A DNA stretch of 64,000 nt, from assembly GCA_029948255.1 (NCBI GenBank), contig JALIZF010001817.1, forward strand, positions 1 through 64,000, written 5' to 3'. This DNA is from Telmatactis stephensoni (Eukaryota > Cnidaria > Anthozoa > Actiniaria > Isophelliidae). Shown piece after piece: positions 52,333-63,167 of the stretch (positions are counted from its first letter, which is position 1; every line of letters starts with the position of its first letter). Both the position numbers and the translations under genes were made by a program. The notes under the pieces are model-generated. The model searched no databases, was not told the origin of the DNA, and was given only the letters and a program-made list of their open reading frames with translations.

Positions 52333-53619
52333 TTTGTCCCAAATCCTTGGGGACATAGAGGAACCAATCAAAATCGAGTATTTTGAAGAAAGATCAACAA
52401 AGTTGCGTTAACAATATGCATTTTACGTCCATCGAGCTCCTTTGTAACGTGAAGACGATACGTTGTATTTTAGTATGGATCTTTATTTTCTACTGCTGGA
52501 TGAAGGTTTGCAACTGGTAATCACATTTGATATTTAAGAGTAGTCCTAAAGCAGATCTCGATGATTATCCAGACAAAGGGCGAAGATTTGAATTGTCAGC
52601 AAAGTTAAGTATCTCGTTTACAAATATCTTAACTCAACCGAAAGTTGTACATTTAGAGATTTAATAAACTTTGTCACTTAGGGTTTCATCAGTTGAATTT
52701 TCAAGCCTAGTTGGGCAAGAGGACAAAAACATCTCGTGAAACCCTAACCCTAATCTGCTTAGTCTCTAGCAGGGAATCCCGTACTGATAAAGAGCCTGTG
52801 CCAGCGCCAAAGACACGAGCTTTCAAAGCATATGTCTAAGTTTTTCTTATTCAAATTCTTAATAGAAATATCATTTTGTAGCAAAACCGCACGTAAGAAC
52901 TTGTTAATTAAGAACTTGTTAAACTAGTTTTAATTTTTCTTGCACGTACGATTTCAAGTGATTGCAAGGGGAAACTAGAAGGGAGGGGGAGGGGATTGGG
53001 GAGGGAGGAGAGGGGAGGGAGAGTTGTTAATCCACGTCCTCTGGAATTCCCCTAGCTATGTTCGGATTGTACACTCGAGCTACACATTTAATTGAGTCAG
53101 TTCGTCGTTCTTACCCCATTTGTTTCCACATATATAACACAGGGCACCCAGCGTGGGGTAATCGCCCTCACCTGATCTTCTTAGGGCGGTGACGATTTTT
53201 AACGACGACTTTCCGCGCAACGTTGTGACAACTTGCAATATTTTGCGTTGCGAATTTCTGACTTCGATTAAAAAACTCGCATGGCGTTGCCGAAGCGAAA
53301 ATTGCGAGGAAAAAACTTGTAGCAAAATATCATGATTACGCCTGTTTTTTGGTGAAATTATAAGATATATAAACATTGATCAAAAGGAACAGCGCTAAGC
53401 TTGTTAATGATTTCATACATTAAGCTTAGTCTTCGTTCCCGGAGTAACTGAAGGAGAGACGTAAAATAGCCCATATGTGGCGGGGGCGCACATTGTGGTT
53501 TTTATAATGGCGCGCGCAGAGTCTCCGTCTCCTATAGTTGAACTGAATGAATCGAGTCTTTCTAATGAAAGAATTCAACTTACATAGATAAGAAGAGTCG
53601 CCACATACTACAGATATAG

Positions 53620-54015
53620 GTACTACATGTACTACATCTACTACTATATACAGATACCACACCTCCTACAGGTGCTACATATACTACACCTACTACACCC
53701 TACTACAGATACTACACTGACTACATGTACAGGTACCACATGCACTACACTGACTACAGCTAAACTTACTACTGGTACTACACTAACTATAGGTACTACA
53801 GATACTACTGCTACTACTCTTACCATGTGTGCTACACCAGCTACAACCACTACACCTACTACAAAAACTACACTACTAGACACTACTACAAGTACACGAG
53901 TGCTACACCATACACCAACTACAACCACTACATCTACTCCTACTACTAGTACAACCCCTGTTACAGATACTATAGGTACTACAGATACTACTGCTACTAC
54001 GTCCGTACTCCGTCT
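53620..54015. repeat. ACTAC-rich degenerate tandem repeat (right subterminal array of the 3.6-kb element)
   Basis: Irregular ACTAC, GATACTAC and GGTACTAC units fill about 400 bases. Long Thr-rich (plus) and Val-rich (minus) ORFs here are repeat translations. The complementary array lies near 50885-51035. Confidence 0.85.
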
Positions 54016-54327
54016 CTCTAACACTTCACCACTTGCACCGGAGGGACGTTAAAGAACTCACACCACTATTCGGGGAGAGTAGGCCATGAAGTTGCCGGTG
54101 GTATGGTCTGACCTACTACCAGCATTGAGGTCGGCTTGGCGTAAATGCAATAATGGGCTACTTGTCAATGAGACCTCATACTATAAATACAGCAAGTAGT
54201 CTAATGAGCTTTGCCAAGTGCTGGGACCATTCAGATACAGATACTACGCGACAGACTGTGATATAGCCCTATAAACCTCAGGACATTAGAAGTTGTCCTT
54301 ACATGGAGTCGTTACCCGATTCCGTTT

Positions 54328-54340
54328 CAAGATGGCGGAC
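54328..54340 (+). promoter_or_regulatory. CAAGATGGCGGAC element, YY1-like, in the EXD2 leader
   Basis: Matches the AAGATGGCGG motif often found just after transcription starts in animal housekeeping promoters. It also contains an upstream ATG opening a six-codon uORF that stops at TGA. Confidence 0.4.
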
Positions 54341-54404
54341 GACATAATGTGAATATTATGTCTTGTTCAAAAACTAATAACATTATATCATCCAGACTGA
54401 GCCA

Positions 54405-55925
54405 ATGATATTTTCTGGCTCTAACGATACGTTCTTTCCCTGGTTTATCGCCGTAGTCGTTGCAATAGTCACTGTGGCTTTCATACACGCTTCAAAATGG
54501 TGCTCAACAAGGATCTTCAAGAAATTCCAAGACTTTTGGACAAGAGAAAAAGTGGCTAAATTAGCAAAAGTTTTCGTGCTCAACAACGAAAATGAATGTA
54601 ACCAAGCTCTACAGGCTTACAAGGAATTTTATCCATTTCCACTTAACTTTCTGGGATTGGATTGTGAATGGGTGAATGAAAAAGGAAGGGATGTAAGCCC
54701 TGTCGCACTTCTACAACTAGCCACACCACTAAATGACTGCTTTCTGATACGATTATGCCAAATGAAAGGCCCTTTACCATCAAGTTTAAAGGATATTCTG
54801 GAGGACAGAAATATATTGAAATTTGGAGTGGGTATCCAAGATGACGCCAAGAAACTAAATGTAACATATGGTTTGAATGTATGTGGGTGTGTGGATTTGA
54901 GACATGTGGTACTACGTTGTCAATCACGTACTGATATATCACCAGATGAATGCTCAAAAGGGTAAGTTAATAGGTGTACAGACAGTGGTAAACTCCCGGG
55001 GGGGGGGGGGGGGTGGGTACCTATATTGGTGTGCTAGGGATGATCGTCGTATTTTTTAGGGGTTGAAATCACCGATTTGGTATTTTTTAGGGGTCGTCAG
55101 AGAAAATCCAAGGTTTTTCAGAAAAGATGGTATTTTTTAGGAGTATAAAATAAACGAGACAATTTTTTTTACTTACTTTGAATTAGTGCTGTTTGATTAT
55201 TTTCTTTGTTAATTTTTTGTTTGATGTTTTGGTATTTTTTAGGGGTATTTTTGAGCTGTTAGGTATTTTTTAGGGTCGAAAATTTTGGCATTTGGGTATT
55301 TTTTAGGGTACGTTTTGGAGGTTTCCGACGATCATCCCTAGCGTTTTGACCCCGAAGAACCCCCCCGGTAAACTGCTTGTGATTGGGTAAATAATACTGA
55401 AATGACTTTGCCATATGGCATAAACCTACAAATATAATGTTGTAACCTAATCTCCAGCTTTATAACTGCAGCAATTTTCAGTTGTTATTCTTTATGATGA
55501 AATCAGCCAGTCTTTTAATTTGTTAATTATGGACTGAATTTTTCATGACCATCAAATTTTTAAATAGTTCACTTCCAATATTCTGGTTGAGTGATAATGC
55601 TCGAAGCAATTCAAGATGAGGCTCTGGGTAAACAAAGGAATATATTAGGATTACTCCATTGTTTTCCCAGAGCCTTGTCTTGTATTTGCTTTGTGTATGA
55701 TCACTCAGACAGAATATCGAAAGTGGGCTATTGAACATTAGAAAAGTGACTGTATGCGTATTACAGTATCTAATAGCATAAATTAGAAAAGATTGACCTT
55801 GTCCAAAATGTTTGCATGATATAACTAAGGGGCTGTTTATATGGAGGCGAGCCAGCCTGGTAAGCGGGCTGACTTCTTTTGTTCTGTGGCCCCCAGGGAA
55901 AAGAAAACAAAAGAATTCACCCCGT

Positions 55926-55956
<31 letters not shown>

Positions 55957-58900
55957 CTCCTAAAAATAATTTGTCCTTTTTTGCAGGTTTTCAAAAATGG
56001 GTCTAGGTGCACTTTGTAAAAGATATCTTGGAGTTGAAATGGATAAGTCTTGGAGAGTTAGATGTAGTGATTGGGAAGCTGATGAACTCTCTCTAAAACA
56101 GATAGAGTATGCTGCCCACGACGCCATTGTTGCTGTTCATATCTTTTTAACACTTGCAAAAATGAAGCAAAAAGAACATGTTTTTAGTGATTGTTTAGAA
56201 TACCTTAAAGATGCCTCCAAGGACAAATATCATGTTAAATCGTCTTCTGCAGGCATACTTGATACCAGTTTTACATATCACAATGTCCCTGCCATCGCAG
56301 TGACTTTGAACAAATATGAAACAGACCCAAAGAAAGGCCACATTCATAACGCTATAGAAATTCTCACTGATGAAGTATTTTATCAAAGAGCTGTATCATT
56401 ATGCCAAGGAATTGTAGACTTAGGATTTAAAGACAAGTTTATTAAGAGTACTTCTGTTAAAAATGAAAAATCCCCAAAGAAAGAAACCTCAAAGAAGCCT
56501 TACAAAGAAAGCACACTGAGGAAGACCCCACTTTATACTAAGTGTCAGTTATTGGCTCCAGATGGGGTCATGTTGTGTACTCTGGATCGTAAGAAGGCAG
56601 AATGGTATCTAGAGAAAGATATAGGTAAGGATAATTATGGCCTACAATCTTGAACATAAATGTTAAGAAAAAGGTAGCATTGTCATGTCCAATTCAAAAT
56701 AGAAGCGTCTCCCACTACGATACTGTATGCTTTCTTCCCCCCTACCCCCTGGATCAATGTTGCAGGCTGACGGGAAGCATCTGGGCCCCCAGGTGGTCAA
56801 CATTGTCTTGGGTGGGGGAGGGGGAGGGGTGATTTTGGCTCCAAATGTGAGGTGACGCAAGCATTTTCTTCCCAAACAGAAAAAATTCTTAACCCTTTTT
56901 GTCCAAGATTGTAGCTTTCACTGAAAGGTAACAATGAAGTCATTTGTTAACATTTGTAGACATCATTGTAAAAACAGCATAGTGCTCTCTGATCAAAGAA
57001 TATTCTCCAAAAAGACCTTAATTTCAAAGGAGAATTCAGTGTTTGATCAGAAATCATCTACACAGTTTTTACAGGGACCTCTTTGTAAAGTCCTTTAATA
57101 TTCAAACAATAATTGTTAAATTAATCATTAATTTAAATATTGTTAATTTGTTTGATCTTGTTTCCTTAAATATGTCAATTTTCATGTATAAATTCAATAA
57201 CAAGCTATTATCCTCTACTTTCAATTCATTTTTCACACATGTTAGCAAAATACATAGTTATAATATAAGAGCCGCATCAAAACAGTCTTTTTATCTACCT
57301 AAGGCTAGAACAAATTATGGTAAATTCAATATAAGATTTCAGGGACCTAAAATTTGGAATTCAATCAGTAATCAAATTAAGTCACTATGATCTCATAATC
57401 TGTTTATCAGTCTTATTATCTAATAAACAATGCAAAAACTAATACTTGCAAATATTTCATCTTTAATCTTTTTCTTAAACATTAAGAAAAAGATTAAAGA
57501 TGAAATTATTTGCAAGTATTAGTTTTTGCATTATTTATAAGATATTACGACTGATGATGCTGTGCTCCTTTTTTCTTTTTCTTTCTTTTTGTCTTTCTTT
57601 TTGTATGTAATTGTAAATCTTTTTTATTTTTTGTATTTATAAATAACAAATGTATATATGTATAGTTTTCAACCATGAAATATCATTTGGAAGTATCCCA
57701 TGTGAATAACAAATATATTTTGGTGAATTTGATCACAAGTTCTTATCTGATCCCCGCTATATTGGGAAAGCATTGATACATGATTGATTACATCTGTGGC
57801 AACCATTTACATTATTATTGTTTATTTATTATTCTTAGAAGATAACAATTATTATACACATAATTATGTTTGTTATAGGGGTGTTGGTATCTGAAGATCC
57901 CTTTACTGTGAAGCTTAAGTTCGAACCCTCAGCTCGTCCCGATGAAGCAGATGGCTACTACTTAACATTCAAAGAAAATATGTGTGTTGTCTGTGGTCAA
58001 AGTGAAAGCTACTCACGCAAGAGTATAGTACCCCATGAATATCGTAAATTCTTCCCGGACTGTATGAAGAATCACACATCACATGATGTAGTGTTGATGT
58101 GCCCACCATGTCACAGACTTTCAATTATTCATGATGATGAGCTACGGCAGAAGCTAGCAAAAACTTATGAGGCACCTCTTGGTAACAAAGGTAAAGTTTA
58201 TATTCTATTTAGCTAAAATAAACAAAACTGTTTTAAGGTGTCAGTTATTGGTTGGTAAGATGTCAGTAAATGGTTGGCAAGTAATTAATAAGGTGTCATT
58301 ATGTGATTGATAAGGTGTCAGTGGTTGGTAATGTGTCAGTAAGATGTTGGTAAGGTGTCAGTAAGTGGTTGGTAAAGTGTCAGTAAGTGGTTGGTAAGGT
58401 GTCAGTAAGTGGTTGGTAAGGTGTCAGTAAGTGGTTGGTAAGATGTCAGTAAGTGGTTGGTAAGGTGTCAGTAAGTGGTTGGTAAGGTGCCAGTAAGTGG
58501 TTGGTAAGGTGTCAGTAAATGGTTTGTAAGGTGTCAGTAAGTGGTTGGTAAGGTGTCAGTAAGTGGTTGGTAAGGTGTCAGTAAGTGGTTAGTATAAAGG
58601 TGTCAGCAAGCAATTGATAAGGTGCCAGTAAGTGGTTGGTAAGGTGTCATCAAGTGATTGATAAGGTATCAGTTGTTGGTAAGGTGTCAGCAAGCCATTG
58701 ATAAGGTGTCAGTAGGTGGTTGGTAAGGTGTCATAGGTGATTAGTATAAAGGTGCCAGTAAGTGGTTGGTAAGGTGTCAGTCATTGGTTGGTAAGCTGTC
58801 AATAAGTGGTTACTATAAAGGTGTCAGCAAGTAGGTTTGGAAGGTTTCAGTAAGTGGTTGGTAAGGTGTCAACTGGTAATTGGTTGGTTAGGTGTCAGTA

Positions 58901-59555
58901 TTTGGTTGGTAAGGTGTCTATAAAAGGTTGGTAGCTAAGTTGTTAGCAAGTGGTTGGTGAGGTGTTGTCAAATGCTTCGAAAGGTGTCAGTAAGTGGTTG
59001 GTAAGGTTTAAAGAAGGTGTCAGTAGGTGGTTTGTGAGGTTCTGGCAAGTTGTTTGTAAGGTGTAAGTTTAAAGTGGTTGGCAAGGTGTCAGTAGGTGAT
59101 TTGTATAAAGGATCCCTAAATCCTGACTCCTAAAGCATTATTAATCTAATATAGATTTTTTTTTAGAATTTTCAAAGTTTGTCCAAGATCCAGAACGTTT
59201 GAAAGTAAAATCTGCAGCCAAGGCCCTTCTCTATGCAGCTGACAAAATTCCCACCGGAAGAAAAGAAGAACTCACGGAAGTAGTTCAGCAGTATTACAGA
59301 GATGTGGAACTTACTCCTGAGCTCATTACTGAGGCTTCAACCATGGATGTGTTGAAGGAGAATCTAAACTTTAGATCTCATGGAGAAGTTGTTATTAAAA
59401 AGGTCAAAGAACAGAAAAAGTTGCTGGAGTTTGAAAAGATGTGGAGAGTGCATTTTGTGGAAACCATGCGACCTGAGCATTTACCAGACTTGTGGTCGGT
59501 GGATCATCGTTTAGAGAGAATGAAAACTGCATTAGCGAAACTGAATTTAGAATAG
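54405..59555 (+). CDS. EXD2: EXD2-like 3'-5' exonuclease, 4 coding exons
   Basis: DEDDy exonuclease linked in animals to mitochondrial translation and DNA end resection. Coding exons: 54405-54961, 55987-56624, 57879-58190, 59167-59555. All junctions are GT-AG and in phase, giving 631 residues (human about 621). An N-terminal membrane helix lies at residues about 11-28. The exonuclease domain has FLGLDCEWV (Asp86, Glu88), VGIQDDAKK (Asp147) and YAAHDA (Tyr227, Asp231), the full DEDDy set. Exon 3 holds CVVCG, HEYRKFFP and LMCPPCH, a zinc-type HNH-like region also found in the family. Introns contain a transposon, a Harbinger MITE, a LINE tail and a minisatellite. No breaks in the reading frame, so probably functional. 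Confidence 0.92.
54995..55366. mobile_element. 372-bp MITE, 8-bp target duplication GGTAAACT, hAT-like
   Basis: Flanks GGTAAACT at 54987-54994 and 55367-55374 are identical. Ends are G/C runs, and GCTAGGGATGATCGTCG near 55027 is inverted near 55326. It contains repeated GGTATTTTTTAGGG motifs. Lies in EXD2 intron 1. Confidence 0.75.
55829..55960. mobile_element. PIF/Harbinger-type MITE, TAA target duplication
   Basis: Inverted ends of about 40 bases (G(G/A)GCTGTTTATATGGAGGCG) are flanked by TAA on both sides (55826-55828 and 55961-55963). A three-base TWA duplication is the Harbinger mark. Lies in EXD2 intron 1, 26 bases before exon 2. Confidence 0.75.
57040..57390 (+). pseudogene. C-terminal end of a LINE ORF2
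   Basis: A plus frame with FMYKFNNKLLSSTFNSFFTH, YNIRAASKQSFYLPKARTNY and FQGPKIWNSI is the typical end of ORF2 in CR1/Jockey-like LINEs, downstream of the reverse transcriptase. 5'-truncated, inside EXD2 intron 2. Confidence 0.65.
57430..57531. repeat. 102-base near-perfect palindrome
   Basis: An arm of about 48 bases starting ATGCAAAAACTAATACTTGC is followed by a 5-base loop and its complement, with one extra base. It lies just past the LINE fragment, in EXD2 intron 2, in the sense of the transcript, so the pre-mRNA could form a long hairpin. Confidence 0.85.
58241..59105 (+). repeat. 22-bp minisatellite GGTGTCAGTAAGTGGTTGGTAA in EXD2 intron 3
   Basis: Roughly 35 degenerate units fill most of the intron. 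Many contain TTGGTAAGG, which resembles a 5' splice site. The same family occurs in sense in nucleostemin intron 15 (39640-39925). Confidence 0.9.
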
Positions 59556-59831
59556 GCATTCATACATTTTACATAAGGTTTTTGTACAGGAAACTTTTAA
59601 TCTTACACAATAGAAGGGAATATTATTCAATACAAACTAGATTATTTATGACAATTTGTACTTGGACACTATTATATATCACTGATTTTGATGAAACACA
59701 TCCACCGAGTATTTGAAAACATTAATCACCATTACCTCTTGATAAATGCACATTTGCACACGGTAAAATACACATTTTGCAGTACAAAGTTCAAACAATA
59801 TGAAGTCTATATAGTGGTTTTTAATGACCAT

Positions 59832-60125
59832 AAAGCCGGTGATACACGCTGTAGTTTGCTCTGGCAATGCAGTTTTAGAAATTTTGTTGCGAGAGCGAAA
59901 TTGCAGAGTGTATTATGTCTGGCAACAACCGGCAGCAACGATGTCTCGCAACAAAAATTTGTTGCAGAAAGTTGAACATTTCTGTAATGTTTGAAAAATT
60001 GCACGCCTCGTCTTCAGTGTTGCAGCGTGGTGATAGATGCTACAAGTTTTCTCTACAGCAAAATCTAAAATTGTACGTGTTGCCACCTCGAGCATCATGT
60101 TGCTACAGCGTGTATCGCCGGTTTT
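59832..60125. mobile_element. MITE with GCCGGTGATACACGCTG ends
   Basis: AAAGCCGGTGATACACGCTG at 59832 and its complement ending near 60125 are inverted repeats with one mismatch. The interior is rich in TTGTTGC. It lies 280 bases after the EXD2 stop. No clear target duplication. Confidence 0.7.
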
Positions 60126-60829
60126 AAGTTAATGTTAGTTATATTATAGAGTACACACACTAAAAGTGTGCAGTACTTTGCACTATTTAGTACTAAATAG
60201 CACTAATTAAACAATAGGTCTAGAAAACAGAATTTGGATAATTTAGTACTATTTATGTTGCACACTGTTAGTGTTTGTACTCTACCAGAAACGTATGATA
60301 ATACAAAACTACAACGATATCAAAATTTTGACAAGAAGTGAAACTTGAAAAGTCAAATTTGTTGTTGCAATGGGAACATATCTTGTCTCCGACTGAAATT
60401 ACAGAAATTCTTTAAACACTCAGAATCTCAGAACAATTTGTTCCTAATGTTGCCCAAGATATTAATGAGACGGACCACTCTTTGACTTTCATAGCGCAAA
60501 AATAGTGGATAGTGAAAAAACTATCATCGAAGGATTTTCCTTGGAGCGTGGCATTCTTCACAAGACGTAAACGCAATATATGACAGGTTAACTAATTTTT
60601 TTCTATTTTGTTTAATATCTGATTCCCTTTTTATGAAAACTTTCCTCCTGAGTGTTATTATAAATAAACTGAAAATTTCTATATGAGGAACATGGCAAAC
60701 TGGAAGCATCTTAGCTATTGTTTTGAACGCTCAGTTACGACTGCATGAACAACTGAAGATGTTTTAGTACAAAAAACACTGTTTCAAAGCAGACTTTTTG
60801 AAAATCTTATTATAAAAATTTGTTAAAGG

Positions 60830-60905
60830 AGCAGTAATACGAGCAACAAAATTGTTGCGCTGCAAGTTATAGAGCGATGTTGCTCGTATTACCGCCCAGC
60901 GCGCA
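60830..60905. repeat. short inverted repeat GTAATACGAGCAACA
   Basis: GTAATACGAGCAACA near 60834 is inverted at about 60880-60894. Interior rich in GTTGC, like the MITE at 59832. Confidence 0.6.
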
Positions 60906-62184
60906 ACTTGTCATGCGAAAATTTGTTGCACCATGGGTTACGTTTATATCTGGGGGGAGGGGAGGGGGATCTCTAGATATTTTGCTAATATTGATGAAAA
61001 TGGAAAATGGAAGAGCTTTATCAGTATGATTTAATTTTTCTGGATAGACTGAGCTCCTTCCTGAGGTTTAAATATTTGAAATGTGAAACCAAATGACATG
61101 ACGTCAATTCAGGAATAAAATAAATATCCAATAAATATCCAAAAGGCACTTGAGATAATTTTTTACCAGTTTTCCATTTGCAAAAACATTTCAGAGCAAG
61201 TCTCTTTGGGTAGCCTGTGGTTTACTGGCAATGCATGCTGGGATACCTTGACCTGGAAGCTACCCAATTTTGGCTGATCGAGGTTTTTCTATGAATATAG
61301 TGGTTTACTTATTTTTTGTGGGAATTACTTTTTCGGTAAGTGGTTATTAATCGTATTAGTAATATTTTGCCTTCAACAATTATTGATGAGATGCCGAAAG
61401 ATCACTCGAACATGCTCGAAGTACCGATTCGGCAGTACAAGGCGAAAAATGTCGCCAAAGTCGTAGCTTTGTAGTTATTGGGACTTTTTTAATCGACATA
61501 GTTAGCGTAGTTCTTTTCTTTTCCAGAAAGTCTTTGCCTTTTTTGCTTTGAATGAAGAGTGCAATGGAAGTTTTAAACTCTTATGGTGTTCGATATATGT
61601 AACTTACATGTAAGTTTAATCAAACCGCCAATGGCGGACACAACTCGTGGATTGAGCTATATGTGCAGAGCAAAAGCCCATGAAGCATTGAGAGCTGAAT
61701 GTTTTTACCCATTTAGTATTTTTTTAACTTTCATGAAGTGTCTTTTGTGTAATCCTTAGCCTTTAGTAGCATTTTCAAGTCATAAAGGGTAATTCCACAG
61801 TATTCTGCTTGTCATGGAGGGGACAGTTTGGTTCCAGATATTATTAATATCTCTCTATTACTGTGCTAGTTAAGCATTATCAAATTCCAATCTAAACCTG
61901 CAATGGATGGAATACTAATAACCCTCTTTGGACAAAGTAATTTAAAATATCAGCCTGTCAGTTTGTTACTTGGTCATTCTGTCACGGAGGGGACCACAAA
62001 AATAACAAAAAATGAAATTTAAAATGTAGACTGAAATTCTACTGAACAAAGAGAAGACATATACAATAGTCTAGTACAGCTTTATTTGGATATTATTCAA
62101 TGACAAAACACCATAAATAAAAAAGCTCCTAGAACTTTCTTTAATAGTCCAGATAAAAAAAATAGTGTGAATGGTAGTGTCACA
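60906..62184. other. intergenic, nothing recognised
   Basis: No coherent ORF, RNA gene or clear repeat was seen. Confidence 0.5.
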
Positions 62185-63167
62185 GACATACATACATACA
62201 TAACTTTATTTGGTGACACAGGTTAAAAATTGGCAACTTTACAGCTGATGTGGACCTGCCTAAACTAATAACATCTAAAATTATAAATACAAATATGATA
62301 TTTACAAAATATTAAAATAAATTAAATAAATAAATGAATAGATAAAATTGCTAATAATAGTAAAAATCTAGATTATTGTTGTGTATAACATTCCCTTCCT
62401 TCCCAAAATTAATATTTATAATAATATGCTTAGATTGTTTTAAATAGTATTTGAAAATCGAACAAATTGGGGAATCATTATTATCTGGAAGAGCATTCCA
62501 TGCAATTGCCGATCTATGAATAAAGGACCTACGACCCAATTCAGTTTTGGGCCTATTGAGTACAACATTCAAAGTTAAGATGCGGAACTTAGAAAAATAC
62601 TCTAAAGGCATCCATCCAACCCTAGAAAGTATATAACTATCCTTAAAACTATTAGGTAGCTTGTGAATCAGCCTAGCAGCTCTAATATGAATCATTTGTA
62701 GATCCTTAATATTGGGTCCAGACCCACAGATCACAATTCCATATAAAACACTTGGAATTACTATCTTATAGTAAAATGTCTGCAAGATAGATGTTGGTAG
62801 AAAACTTATACGTCTCAACATTTTAACCTTGGCATGGGAGTTTGTCATCGATTGTAACCCCGAGGCAATTGGTGGAAGAGACGTATCGAATAATGTCCTC
62901 ACCCCACTTTAGAGGTTTCAAAGGACCTCTGAAGGGGGTGGTGCTTAATACCATTGCCTCGGATTTATCTTCATGTACAACCAATCTGTTACTAAGCACT
63001 AAGAATTAACCTGGTCAAGGACAGCCTGTAATACCGTAGATATGTCATCAACAGTATTCCCTATCACATATATTGTGGTATCGTCAGCATACATATAGAC
63101 TTCTCCACTGGCAATAGAGTCAGGGAGGTCATTAACATAAGATGCAAACAATCTTGGTCCCAATAAT
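62185..63167 (-). pseudogene. LINE (CR1/L2-like), 5'-truncated, 3' part of reverse transcriptase and C-terminus
   Basis: On the minus strand it starts within the RT palm (LLGPRLF, then VYMYADDTTIYVIG, the YADD catalytic loop). It continues after a frame break near 62990 with MLRRISFLPTSILQTFYYKI and HKLPNSFKDSYILSRVGWMP to a stop at 62351. The element ends with an AACTTTATTT plus TACATACA tail near 62190-62210 (complement), a typical LINE 3' microsatellite end. Dead copy. Confidence 0.8.

Larger units (their letters stand above)
50715..54317. mobile_element. 3.6-kb TIR element between the nucleostemin and EXD2 genes
   Basis: Inverted ends of about 80 bases begin GGGTAAC(A/G)ACTCCATGTAAG. The flanks GATTCCGC (50707-50714) and GATTCCGT (54318-54325) agree at 7 of 8 bases, consistent with an 8-bp target duplication (hAT, P or Merlin range). 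Both ends carry GTAGTATCTGTAGT/ACTAC-type subterminal repeats (about 50885-51035 and 53620-54010). No transposase is visible. It contains a SINE at about 51085 and a SINE-like repeat at 52069. Confidence 0.75.

Noticed and set aside
53627..54052. 141-residue Thr-rich ORF and overlapping Val-rich minus ORF
   Set aside because: Both are translations of the ACTAC-type repeat and have no independent start signal or domain.
55000..55020. G-run as a G-quadruplex regulatory site
   Set aside because: It is the end of a MITE and could also be an assembly-sensitive homopolymer; no independent support.
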